DNA of 64,000 nucleotides from Clostridiisalibacter paucivorans DSM 22131 (GTDB taxonomy: Bacteria; Bacillota; Clostridia; Tissierellales; Clostridiisalibacteraceae), in NCBI RefSeq assembly GCF_000620125.1, contig NZ_JHVL01000002.1:81039-145038 (forward strand), read 5' to 3'. The notes beneath the pieces were generated by a model. It made no database searches, had not been told where the DNA came from, and saw only the letters and a program-made list of their open reading frames with translations. Numbering within the stretch: the first letter of the stretch is position 1; every line of letters begins with the position of its first letter. Below are positions 1 through 7,523 of this stretch, piece after piece. The position numbers and the translations under genes were made by a program.

Positions 1-145
1 CTTGTCTTTCAGAATTTCCAGTACAAATAACAAAATAATCCCCTATAGTTGTAACATCAGAAATATCTAATATAGTTATGTTTAATGCCTTCTTATCTTC
101 TGCTGCTTCAACTGCAATGGAAATCATATTATCTAATTTAATCAA
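1..145 (-). CDS. rsfS: Ribosome silencing factor RsfS (partial)
   Basis: Only the first 48 codons are present; the gene runs off the left edge. The translation contains LDISDVTTIGDYFVICTG, the N-terminal signature of the RsfS/YbeB family, which binds ribosomal protein L14 and blocks subunit joining in stationary phase. The start is probably TTG at 145, nine bases downstream of a perfect AGGAGG. It follows yqeK by only 19 bases, and nadD-yqeK-rsfS is the usual Firmicute order, so the three genes are probably one operon. Confidence 0.9.
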   Translation of the reverse strand, partial: MIKLDNMISIAVEAAEDKKALNITILDISDVTTIGDYFVICTGNSERQ

Positions 146-164
146 TAATTCAAACCTCCTAATA

Positions 165-725
165 TTAATATATTAAACTATTTCGTGCCTCAACTGTATC
201 TGTATGAAGAATCCAGCCATTGTTTATGACATGTTTTATAGTATTATCTAACGCCTTAATCAATGACCTATCCAAGTCTTCAAAAGCCAATTTTCTAACT
301 GTATCTAATCCAGGAAAATCCCTTCCTTCCTCAATATAATCTGCAATATATATTATCTTCTCTAAAGCACTCATACCTTTTCTGCCTGTAGTATGGTATT
401 TTATAGCATTTAGTATTTCTTTGTCTTTAATATTATATATTTCAGATGCTAATTTTGCACCCAATATTCCATGGGCCAATTGTAAATTGTCTTTATACTC
501 ATTCTTCAAAATTATATCAAATTTATTTAACATGTTCAATAAAACTGTTTTATCTTTAAACTTTCCACAGTCATGTAATAGTCCTGCTATAACTGCTTTA
601 CTCGAGTCTACTCCATATACTTTCGAGAGTCTTTCAGCCATATTTTTCACTCTTATAGAGTGTTCATATCTAGCCATTCCTATATCTTCAATTAATTTAT
701 CTATGAGTTCATTACTAATACACAA
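165..725 (-). CDS. yqeK: YqeK-type HD-domain Ap4A hydrolase
   Basis: The 186-residue protein has the HD phosphohydrolase metal ligands in order: HSIRV near residue 22, LLHDCGK near 50, HGILGA near 85 and YHTTG near 110. The family (YqeK) symmetrically cleaves diadenosine tetraphosphate to two ADP. The likely start is TTG at 725, downstream of AAGGAGAGA. It lies between nadD and rsfS, the standard neighbourhood, and the three are probably co-transcribed. Length and context both match the family, so the call is firm; the substrate is known from the family only. Confidence 0.92.
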   Translation of the reverse strand: MCISNELIDKLIEDIGMARYEHSIRVKNMAERLSKVYGVDSSKAVIAGLLHDCGKFKDKTVLLNMLNKFDIILKNEYKDNLQLAHGILGAKLASEIYNIKDKEILNAIKYHTTGRKGMSALEKIIYIADYIEEGRDFPGLDTVRKLAFEDLDRSLIKALDNTIKHVINNGWILHTDTVEARNSLIY

Positions 726-743
726 AATAATCTCTCCTTAAAG

Positions 744-1361
744 CTAATCTTTGTAAAGGTTATTTTTTTCAATATAATATTTAACTGAGTCAGGAAGTAA
801 ATATTTAACTGTATCCCTCTCTTTTATTCTATTCCTTATATCTGTAGATGATATTTCCAGAGCAGCTACAGATACAAAATAAATCCTTTTTCTATATTTA
901 TCTTCTAGACTTTTAATCTTTTCTTCCATTAAAGATTTGTTAAATCCAGGCCTAGTAGCTGCTACAAAATTACATGCATTTAAAAGCTCGTCTACATCTT
1001 TCCATGTAGATATCTCCAAAATAGCATCTGCACCAGTTATAAAATAAAAATCTACATCTGGAAATTTATCTTTAAAGGCATTTATTGTATCTATCGTATA
1101 ACTTACACCTTTTCTTTCAATTTCTATGGAAGATACTTCAAAATGGGGGTTAGTTATTGTAGCTAGTAAAGTCATAAGATATCTATGTTTAGTTTCTGTA
1201 AGATTAATAGAATCCTTATGAGGTGGAATACCTGTTGGAACAAATATTACCTTTTCTAGATTCATTTTATCTCTTATTTCTTCTGCCAATACTAAATGTC
1301 CCAAATGAATAGGGTCAAATGTTCCTCCCATTATTCCATATCTCTTTTTATTAGACTCCAT
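744..1361 (-). CDS. nadD: Nicotinate-nucleotide adenylyltransferase NadD
   Basis: This 205-residue protein begins with GGTFDPIHLGHL, the nucleotidyltransferase (T/H)xGH signature, and ends with the ISSTDIR motif, which together define NadD. It transfers AMP from ATP to nicotinate mononucleotide in NAD synthesis. Length is normal. It is the first gene of a nadD-yqeK-rsfS run, with 18 bases to yqeK. A nicotinate phosphoribosyltransferase at 36.6 kb in the same window supplies its substrate, so two steps of nicotinate salvage are visible here. Confidence 0.96.
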   Translation of the reverse strand: MESNKKRYGIMGGTFDPIHLGHLVLAEEIRDKMNLEKVIFVPTGIPPHKDSINLTETKHRYLMTLLATITNPHFEVSSIEIERKGVSYTIDTINAFKDKFPDVDFYFITGADAILEISTWKDVDELLNACNFVAATRPGFNKSLMEEKIKSLEDKYRKRIYFVSVAALEISSTDIRNRIKERDTVKYLLPDSVKYYIEKNNLYKD

Positions 1362-1406
1362 TATTATACCTCCGGTAAAATATATGTAATTTTAGGAACT
1401 ATTAAA

Positions 1407-1441
1407 AAACAAACCCTCTTTTTTATGTATTAGAGGGTTTT
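1407..1441 (-). terminator. Rho-independent terminator after the 67-aa hypothetical gene
   Basis: Inverted halves AAACCCTC and GAGGGTTT flank a short loop, and the minus-strand product is followed by a T-rich tail (TTTGTTTTTT). It sits just downstream of the stop of the small gene at 1444 and separates it from nadD. Confidence 0.75.
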
Positions 1442-1443
1442 AA

Positions 1444-1647
1444 TTAACCTTGATATTGGTTATCTACAAATTCTTTAACATCTTTTATAGACTGTACATT
1501 ATAAAGGGTCAGATCATCAATTTTTTCTGTTTCAAAATTCTTAAAATATACCTTCAATCTTTGATTCTCATCTTCTTCATATTTTATGCATTTAAATCCC
1601 TTGTCATATAAATTTTTCACCATATCTAGCGGTCTTTGATTCTCCAT
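1444..1647 (-). CDS. Small hypothetical protein, 67 aa
   Basis: I do not recognise this protein. It is short, charged and soluble, with no membrane segment or cysteine cluster beyond one Cys, and starts MENQRPLDMVKNLYDKG. An SD-like AAGGATGG lies upstream of the ATG and a terminator follows the stop, so it looks like a real, separately ended gene. It lies between yhbY and nadD, where clostridial genomes often carry small variable genes. Confidence 0.6.
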   Translation of the reverse strand: MENQRPLDMVKNLYDKGFKCIKYEEDENQRLKVYFKNFETEKIDDLTLYNVQSIKDVKEFVDNQYQG

Positions 1648-1710
1648 ATTTAAACAACCATCCTTTCAAGGTTAGTTTTTTCAATGGAGATTCTTTTTAT
1701 ACAAAATTTT

Positions 1711-2004
1711 TTATCTGGGTAATTCTATCCTTTTATTATTTTCAGATTCTCTATAAATTACAAATTTATTTCCTATACTCTGAACAAATTCAGCATTAGT
1801 CGCTTTTGCTAATTCTTTTGCGCACTCATCGGCACTCAAGAAACTATTATTTAGTACATTTATCTTTATCAATTCCCTAGCTTCCAATGCCTCATCTATC
1901 TGTTTTACAAAACTTTCAGTAATGCCATTCTTTCCAATTTGAAATATAGGATCCATTCCATTGGCTATACCCTTTAAAAAACTCCTTTGTTTTCCTGTTA
2001 TCAA
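1711..2004 (-). CDS. yhbY: YhbY/CRS1-type RNA-binding protein
   Basis: At 97 residues it matches the full length of the YhbY family. It opens with LTGKQRSFLKG-like sequence (ITGKQRSFLKGIANGMDPIF), continues with the QIGKNGITESFVKQIDEALEARELIKI core and ends with the GNKFVIYRES strand typical of this RNA-binding fold. YhbY associates with pre-50S ribosomal particles. It is near obgE, another 50S assembly factor, and nadD, as in many Firmicutes. Confidence 0.93.
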   Translation of the reverse strand: MITGKQRSFLKGIANGMDPIFQIGKNGITESFVKQIDEALEARELIKINVLNNSFLSADECAKELAKATNAEFVQSIGNKFVIYRESENNKRIELPR

Positions 2005-2029
2005 AAATTTCCCTCCTAATATTTATCTA

Positions 2030-2212
2030 TCATAATTCTACTTCTTTTCTTAATGTTTTCCTTCTAATTTCATAACTCTTACTGCCTTTTTTCCATCCAC
2101 TTCTAATCTTCTCTCCAGGCTTATAATTGGAATTAACAACTATTTCATCTTTAGCCAAACAATAATATGTTGGTTGATTTTCTTTGCAATTACCACAATT
2201 TAAGCAATTCAT
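2030..2212 (-). CDS. Small cysteine-rich hypothetical protein
   Basis: About 60 residues from the preferred ATG at 2212; an upstream in-frame GTG at 2230 overlaps the GGAGG that serves as its ribosome binding site, so the ATG is the better start. The N-terminus has MNCLNCGNC and a fourth region YYC, four cysteines that could hold zinc or an iron-sulfur cluster. The C-terminal half is basic (KGSKSYEIRRKTLRK), which would suit RNA or ribosome contact. I do not recognise a named family. It lies between obgE and yhbY, both ribosome-related. Confidence 0.6.
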   Translation of the reverse strand: MNCLNCGNCKENQPTYYCLAKDEIVVNSNYKPGEKIRSGWKKGSKSYEIRRKTLRKEVEL

Positions 2213-2263
2213 GTTACTCTTAACCTCCACAATTAATTGAATAATTTTAACAATATTATATGT

Positions 2264-3547
2264 CTATTCAAAAAACTCAAACTCGTATCCACATATATTG
2301 ACTATATCTTCATCATTCACTCCCAATTTCTTTAATTGGTCTATTATACCCTTCTCCCTAAGTTTTCTTTGGAAATACCTTGTGGAATCAAAATCATCAA
2401 AATTAGTAGAATTTAATACCTTTTCAACATAATTGCCTTCTACTATAAATTTGCCATCTTCCTTTCTAACTATAACCTCATCTTCTTTACCCTTATACTG
2501 ATAAGATGTCACTTCTTCTACTGCAAATAAAGGCTCTGGATCTCCCACTTCATCTAATTTATTTAACACCCTGTATAATAGTTCTTTTATACCCTTTCTT
2601 GTAGCTGCTGATATAGAAAAAAGTTCATATTTACAATTCGTTTTTTCTAATTTATTCTTAAATTCATTAAGATTTTTTTCTGAATCAGTTAGATCCATTT
2701 TATTTGCTACTACAATTTGAGGTCTTGAAGCCAGTTTAGGATTATATCTTTGTAATTCTTCATTTATTTTATTAAAATCTTCAAAGGGATCTCTTCCCTC
2801 TTGCCCTGAAATATCTACCATATGGATTAATATCCTAGTTCTTTCTACATGTCTTAAAAATTCATGACCTAATCCAATACCTTCATGGGCTCCTTCTATA
2901 AGTCCTGGTATGTCGGCTATAACAAAACTCTTTCCTTCACCTAATCTAACTACTCCTAAATTAGGCTTTAATGTTGTAAAATGATAGTTGGCAATCTTAG
3001 GCTTTGCCTGTGATACCACTGATAAAAAAGTAGACTTACCTACATTTGGAAATCCTACCAATCCTACATCCGCCAATACTTTAAGTTCTAAAATTATTTC
3101 TCTCTCTTCTCCTTTACTTCCTCCCTCTGCAAATCTTGGCGCCTGTCTTGTTGCAGTGGCAAATTTAGCATTTCCCCTGCCACCTTTTCCTCCTTTAGCT
3201 ACAATAAACTCCTGCCCATTCTCTATCAAATCCGATATGATTTTACCAGTAGCTACATCCTTAACTATTGTTCCAGGTGGCACTTTTATATATAAGTTCT
3301 CACCTTTTTTTCCAAACTGTCTCTTAGATTTACCATCTTCACCATTCTGAGCGTTATAATGCTTTTTATATTTAAAATCCATTAATGTTCTAAGACCTTC
3401 ATCTACCTTTAAAACTACATTGCCTCCAGAACCACCATCCCCACCGGCTGGACCTCCTGACGGCTCATACTTCTCTCTTCGCCATGCTACTGCTCCATGA
3501 CCACCATTCCCAGCTTTCACAAAAATCTTGGCTTTATCAACAAACAT
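2264..3547 (-). CDS. obgE: GTPase ObgE/CgtA
   Basis: The protein shows the glycine-rich Obg fold at the N-terminus (KAGNGGHGAVAWRREK, then GGPAGGDGGSGGNV), a GTPase domain with Walker A GFPNVGKSTF near residue 167, DIPGL as G3 and NKMD as G4, and a C-terminal OCT domain. ObgE is an essential GTPase in 50S maturation and stress control. The start at 3547 is preferred because GAGG lies nine bases upstream; an ATG five codons earlier overlaps that site. The Spo0B-like gene is directly upstream, as in Bacillus. Confidence 0.97.
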   Translation of the reverse strand: MFVDKAKIFVKAGNGGHGAVAWRREKYEPSGGPAGGDGGSGGNVVLKVDEGLRTLMDFKYKKHYNAQNGEDGKSKRQFGKKGENLYIKVPPGTIVKDVATGKIISDLIENGQEFIVAKGGKGGRGNAKFATATRQAPRFAEGGSKGEEREIILELKVLADVGLVGFPNVGKSTFLSVVSQAKPKIANYHFTTLKPNLGVVRLGEGKSFVIADIPGLIEGAHEGIGLGHEFLRHVERTRILIHMVDISGQEGRDPFEDFNKINEELQRYNPKLASRPQIVVANKMDLTDSEKNLNEFKNKLEKTNCKYELFSISAATRKGIKELLYRVLNKLDEVGDPEPLFAVEEVTSYQYKGKEDEVIVRKEDGKFIVEGNYVEKVLNSTNFDDFDSTRYFQRKLREKGIIDQLKKLGVNDEDIVNICGYEFEFFE

Positions 3548-3597
3548 TGTTATCATCCTCATATAATAATTTAATTATATCAACTTGACCCTTAGTG

Positions 3598-4122
3598 TCA
3601 ATTCTTATTTTCTAAGTCAAAAGATATTTTATATTCCTCTATATTATTTTCATCATTAATAATAAAATCTATTTTTTCTTCATTTTCAATTACATCTATT
3701 TTTATTTTAGTAAGTATATCAATATTGTCAAGGGTTTTAAATGCTTTATCTAAAAATTTTTCTAGAGATTTTATTATCTCTACTTCATTATTTATAACCC
3801 TTATTTCTTTTTTTATGTTCTTTATGACATTGAATTCTAATAATATATTTTCAAAGAAAAATTCTCTGATTTTTTTATCTAAAAAAATAGATACTTCAGG
3901 AAGGGAAAGCTTATAAATATTTTTTGTTCTAATATTAATCTCTGAAATGTTTTTTATATAATCAACAGCCCTGTCATAATTATTAGTTTGTAAATATCCC
4001 AATAAAATCTGAAAATTATTCATATAATCATGTCTATACTCCCTACACAAACCAACCATTTTTATTAAATATGACTTTTTTATTAAATTTTCTTCTTTTT
4101 TATTATCCTTAAGATAATCCAC
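3598..4122 (-). CDS. Spo0B-like sensor kinase/phosphotransferase domain protein
   Basis: This 174-residue protein contains RHDYMNNFQILLGYLQ, the Spo0B-type alpha-helical hairpin around the phospho-accepting histidine, followed by a poorly conserved ATPase-like tail. Spo0B relays phosphate from Spo0F to Spo0A in Bacillus sporulation. The start is GTG at 4122 behind GGGGGG. Position between rpmA and obgE is exactly that of spo0B in Bacillus, which supports orthology despite low similarity. Whether it acts in a phosphorelay is uncertain, because most Clostridia phosphorylate Spo0A directly. Confidence 0.7.
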   Translation of the reverse strand: MDYLKDNKKEENLIKKSYLIKMVGLCREYRHDYMNNFQILLGYLQTNNYDRAVDYIKNISEINIRTKNIYKLSLPEVSIFLDKKIREFFFENILLEFNVIKNIKKEIRVINNEVEIIKSLEKFLDKAFKTLDNIDILTKIKIDVIENEEKIDFIINDENNIEEYKISFDLENKN

Positions 4123-4193
4123 TAATCTTTCCCCCCATTGTTTTCTCTATATTAAGTATATTCTAACATATGATTCATATAAAATAAATAAAA

Positions 4194-4215
4194 AAACCTA
4201 CCTCAAAGGTAGGTT
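4194..4215 (-). terminator. Terminator of the rplU-prp-rpmA operon
   Basis: Stem AACCTACC / GGTAGGTT with a five-base loop lies right after the rpmA stop. The minus-strand product ends in a run of seven T. It closes the ribosomal protein operon before the spo0B-like gene. Confidence 0.85.
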
Positions 4216-4224
4216 AACAAAATT

Positions 4225-4524
4225 CTATTCTACGCTAGCTAGCATTTCTTTAGTGTAAACACTTACTTGTTTTTTGGCTTTACCTTTTCTTTCAAATTTA
4301 ACTACACCATCAACCACAGCAAACAAAGTATCATCTCCACCTTTTTTTACATTAAGTCCTGGATGGATTTTAGTGCCTCTTTGTCTAACTAAAATATTTC
4401 CTGATAATACAAATTGACCATCTGCTCTTTTAACACCTAATCTCTTAGATTCACTATCACGACCATTTTTTGTACTACCTACTCCTTTTTTATGAGCAAA
4501 TAATTGAAGATTCATTCTCAACAT
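4225..4524 (-). CDS. rpmA: 50S ribosomal protein L27 with cleavable leader
   Basis: The protein carries [22 protein letters not shown], the L27 signature. Before it lies MLRMNLQLF, the Firmicute N-terminal extension that the Prp protease removes between F and A so that mature L27 starts AHKKG. The prp gene is immediately upstream, three bases away, and rplU before that. AGGAGG is eight bases before the ATG. L27 lines the peptidyl-transferase centre. Confidence 0.98.
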   Translation of the reverse strand: MLRMNLQLFAHKKGVGSTKNGRDSESKRLGVKRADGQFVLSGNILVRQRGTKIHPGLNVKKGGDDTLFAVVDGVVKFERKGKAKKQVSVYTKEMLASVE

Positions 4525-4527
4525 CCC

Positions 4528-4869
4528 TTACACCTCCTCATATAGGATAGTTATATAATCAGGATATGATTCCCTAATACTTTCTATACCTATTAATATG
4601 GTATCTAATACTATACTGACATCTCTTCTAGTATCTTCATCTATCTCTCTAGGTATAACAACTTCTAAATACCCATCTTCCATAGAAAAATAAAAATCTA
4701 AATTGCATATCTTTTTTAAAGAAAAAATTCCTGTCTGTGCTAAAACAGAAATGGCTGCACATACAATATCTTTACCATAGTCATCATAACCAGCATGGCC
4801 TTTGACTTCATATCCTTGCACAATTCCATCTCTATTTTTGTATATTTTTACATTAGTCATAAATAACAC
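4528..4869 (-). CDS. prp: Ribosomal-processing cysteine protease Prp
   Basis: The 113-residue protein has GHAGYDDYGKDIVCAAIS, holding the catalytic His and Cys of the Prp (YsxB) family. Prp trims the N-terminal extension of L27 in Firmicutes. The start is probably the GTG at 4869 that overlaps the rplU stop (TAGTG), giving translational coupling; an ATG at 4860 is the alternative. It sits between rplU and rpmA, the invariant position for this family. Confidence 0.94.
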   Translation of the reverse strand: MLFMTNVKIYKNRDGIVQGYEVKGHAGYDDYGKDIVCAAISVLAQTGIFSLKKICNLDFYFSMEDGYLEVVIPREIDEDTRRDVSIVLDTILIGIESIRESYPDYITILYEEV

Positions 4870-5180
4870 TATCCATTAATTTTTTCTATCTGTATCTTAG
4901 TATATGGCTGACGATGCCCTTGTTTTCTTCTGTAATCTTTTTTTGCTTTATACTTAAATACAATAACCTTCTTAGACTTTCCATGATCTAAAACTTTAGC
5001 CTCAACTTTAGCTCCTTCAACATATGGTCTTCCAACATTAACACCATTATCTCCTGAAACCAAAAGTACTTTATCAAAGCTATGAGTTTCACCTTCATTA
5101 GTATCAAGTTTTTCTACAAATAATACATCGCCTTCTTGAACTCTATACTGTTTTCCACCAGTCTCTAATACTGCATACAT
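4869..5180 (-). CDS. rplU: 50S ribosomal protein L21
   Basis: [20 protein letters not shown] at the start and the [14 protein letters not shown] tail are diagnostic for L21; the length of 103 residues is normal. It is the first gene of the rplU-prp-rpmA operon and is preceded by an L21-leader-like RNA and a near-consensus promoter. L21 binds 23S rRNA and is likely to control its own operon through the leader. Confidence 0.98.
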   Translation of the reverse strand: MYAVLETGGKQYRVQEGDVLFVEKLDTNEGETHSFDKVLLVSGDNGVNVGRPYVEGAKVEAKVLDHGKSKKVIVFKYKAKKDYRRKQGHRQPYTKIQIEKING

Positions 5181-5258
5181 TTAAATACACCTCCTCTATC
5201 CAGTCTCGCCAACATAAGGTACTTAGTTTTAAAACCCATGCTGTGCGGCTACTTACAG
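5181..5258 (-). ncRNA. L21 leader (autoregulatory 5' UTR of rplU)
   Basis: The 78 bases between the predicted transcription start and rplU contain GTAAGTAGCCGCACAGC, which resembles the Firmicute ribosomal L21 leader family. Size and position fit. The family assignment rests on memory of the consensus; a covariance-model search would settle it. In other Firmicutes this leader is thought to bind L21 and repress the operon. Confidence 0.6.
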
Positions 5259-5264
5259 AACAAC

Positions 5265-5293
5265 ATTCTATCAAATAGAGACTTATTTGTCAA
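5265..5293 (-). promoter_or_regulatory. Promoter of the rplU operon
   Basis: On the minus strand TTGACA (5288-5293) and TAGAAT (5265-5270) are separated by 17 bases. The predicted start near 5258 coincides with the beginning of the L21-leader-like sequence. The -35 box overlaps the last codons of the RNase gene. Confidence 0.75.
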
Positions 5294-6750
5294 CTATGAG
5301 TTTTTATCTTATATTCATTGTCTATTATTTCTGAAGAACTATAAAGTTTTATATTCATATCATGAATTTTCTCTAATTCAAGAAATAGCTTGTTATCTTT
5401 TAATCTATCATACATATAAGGACTAACTGCTATTTTTATATTTCTTGTATTAGTATGAAATTTCATTACTCTTATATCTTTTTCTATATAATCTATCAAA
5501 GTAGTACCTTTAAAAACTTTTCCAGTTCCTTTACAATAGCTGCAATGATCCATCAATTTATTTGATGTTTTACCAGTATCTTTTTTCCTAGTAATTTCAA
5601 TTAATCCTAGCTTAGTTATCCCTAACACTTTTGATGCCAACTTATCCCTTTTTAATTCTTTATTAAAAATATTAATTAGATATTTTTTATCTTCTTTCTT
5701 TTTCATATCAATAAAATCAATAATTATTATTCCTCCAATATTTCTAAGCTTCAATTGTCTAGCCGATTCTATTGCTGCTAATATATTAGTTTCAAGTATA
5801 GTTTTTTCCTCTCTTACACTGCCAACAAATTTACCTGTATTTACATCTATCACGGTCAATGCTTCTGTCTCATCTATAAGTAAATACCCTCCATTGCTCA
5901 ATGTAACTCTTTTTTCAAACAATTCTTTTACTTTGACTTCAAGTCCATATTCATCAAATATATTATATGGTTCATCGTATAGTACTATTTTCTTTTCAAA
6001 ATCAGGTACTGTATGAGAAATAAACTGCTTCAAGTCAATATAAAAGTCCTTTTTGTTTATTACCAATTTCTTCACATCATTAGTCAAATACTCTCTAGAT
6101 ATCCTATGAATTAAATCAAGATCTTCATATAATAATTTTGGAGGAAAACCTAAGTTTCCTTCTAAAGATATTTTTTGTTGTATCTTAGAAAGAAAATTAA
6201 TATCCTTTTTTAAATCTTTTTTTGTTTTTCCTTCGGCCTCAGTTCTTAAAATCATACCCATTCCCTCTAATTTTATTTCCCGGGCTATATCTTTTAATCT
6301 TTTTCTTTCTCTTTCATCCTTTATTTTTCTTGATATAGATATGGTATTACTTTTAGGCATTAGTACAATATATTTGCCTGGAATAGATATGTCTGTTGTT
6401 ACTTTTGCTCCTTTACCGCCTATAGGTTCTTTTATAATTTGTACTATTATATCTTGTCCCTGCTTTATCATATCTTTTATTGATTTATCTCTCATATTTA
6501 TTTCATTTTCTTTATTGCCCACTATATATCTCTTATTCAAATAGGCATTTTTTTTAAGGCCAATATCTATAAATGCAGCACCCATTCCAGGCAATACATT
6601 TACTACCCTTCCCTTATAAATATTTCCTAAGACACTACCTTTTTGTTTGTCTTCTACAAAAAAGTCTGCAAATTTTCCATCTTCTAATATTGCAACTCTT
6701 TGTAATGTATATCCACAGTCTATAATTATATCCTTCAATTTTATCACCAC
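5290..6750 (-). CDS. rng: Ribonuclease E/G family endoribonuclease
   Basis: The 486-residue protein has an S1-like RNA-binding segment (GNIYKGRVVNVLPGMGAAFIDIG, residues 40-60), the catalytic aspartates in IDVNTGKFVG and IIIDFIDM, and a zinc-link-like CSYCKGTGK near the C-terminus where RNase E has CPxC. Length matches RNase G rather than full RNase E. It cleaves single-stranded AU-rich RNA and helps rRNA and mRNA processing. The start appears to be GTG. Location next to rplU and the radical-SAM pair is the common clostridial arrangement. Confidence 0.93.
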   Translation of the reverse strand: MVIKLKDIIIDCGYTLQRVAILEDGKFADFFVEDKQKGSVLGNIYKGRVVNVLPGMGAAFIDIGLKKNAYLNKRYIVGNKENEINMRDKSIKDMIKQGQDIIVQIIKEPIGGKGAKVTTDISIPGKYIVLMPKSNTISISRKIKDERERKRLKDIAREIKLEGMGMILRTEAEGKTKKDLKKDINFLSKIQQKISLEGNLGFPPKLLYEDLDLIHRISREYLTNDVKKLVINKKDFYIDLKQFISHTVPDFEKKIVLYDEPYNIFDEYGLEVKVKELFEKRVTLSNGGYLLIDETEALTVIDVNTGKFVGSVREEKTILETNILAAIESARQLKLRNIGGIIIIDFIDMKKKEDKKYLINIFNKELKRDKLASKVLGITKLGLIEITRKKDTGKTSNKLMDHCSYCKGTGKVFKGTTLIDYIEKDIRVMKFHTNTRNIKIAVSPYMYDRLKDNKLFLELEKIHDMNIKLYSSSEIIDNEYKIKTHS

Positions 6751-6821
6751 TTAATTAGATTTGTATATTGAGAGACTGTAATATTAATTATATATACTAA
6801 ACCTTTAATAGCTGGTCCAAA

Positions 6822-7523
6822 TTATATGGGAGCGACTATATTCCCATCTCTTTGAACATATAATTCCATCCTTTTTACTTTCACATTCTCTTTTTTTATT
6901 TCTCTATTTATAATTCCTTCAAACACAGGAATCAACGCCTCTGGTTTTAAATTTCCTCTGCTTCCTGTTTTTAATAGTAATTTCAATGCAATCTTATTTT
7001 CTTCACACAATAGTAATTCAATTTCTTTTATATATTCTCTTATATTACTACTTTTCTTTACTATTTTATTTCTTTTCTTTTTTTCTTTTGTAATTATAAT
7101 CTCATCTCTACTTAATATATCAGATACCAATGATTTTATATCTTCAGGTTCTATCTCATTTTCAAACTCTATCTCCATTATATAAGAAGACCATTCAATC
7201 ATAGACACCAAAGACTTTTTATCTGTAACATATCTTGCTTTTATCATAGATATACCATATGGTAATACCATATTCATATCCTTTATAAAATCTTTAACTT
7301 CAATTTTTTCAGTCAATTCTACATCCATATATTCTCCATCGCTATCCATCCCCAAAGGCGAAGCTATTGCTAAAGAAAGTTTAGGATGTGGATTGAATCC
7401 TTTAGTATATTCTACTGGTATATTCGCCCTTCTAAAGGCCCTTTGAATTAGTCTCATCAAATCTAAATGGGATATATATTTAGCTTCTTTTCTTTTTGCA
7501 AATTTTATTCTAAGTTTATACAT
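6822..7523 (-). CDS. TIGR03936-type radical-SAM-linked protein (DUF2344)
   Basis: The protein starts MYKLRIKFAKRKEAKYISHLDLMRLIQRA and contains PVEYTKGFNPHPKLSLA, the hallmark of the DUF2344 family that always accompanies a YgiQ-like radical SAM protein. The start at 7523 overlaps the stop of the upstream gene as TAATG, indicating translational coupling. Function is unknown; tRNA modification is a common guess, not shown by the sequence. Confidence 0.88.
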   Translation of the reverse strand: MYKLRIKFAKRKEAKYISHLDLMRLIQRAFRRANIPVEYTKGFNPHPKLSLAIASPLGMDSDGEYMDVELTEKIEVKDFIKDMNMVLPYGISMIKARYVTDKKSLVSMIEWSSYIMEIEFENEIEPEDIKSLVSDILSRDEIIITKEKKKRNKIVKKSSNIREYIKEIELLLCEENKIALKLLLKTGSRGNLKPEALIPVFEGIINREIKKENVKVKRMELYVQRDGNIVAPI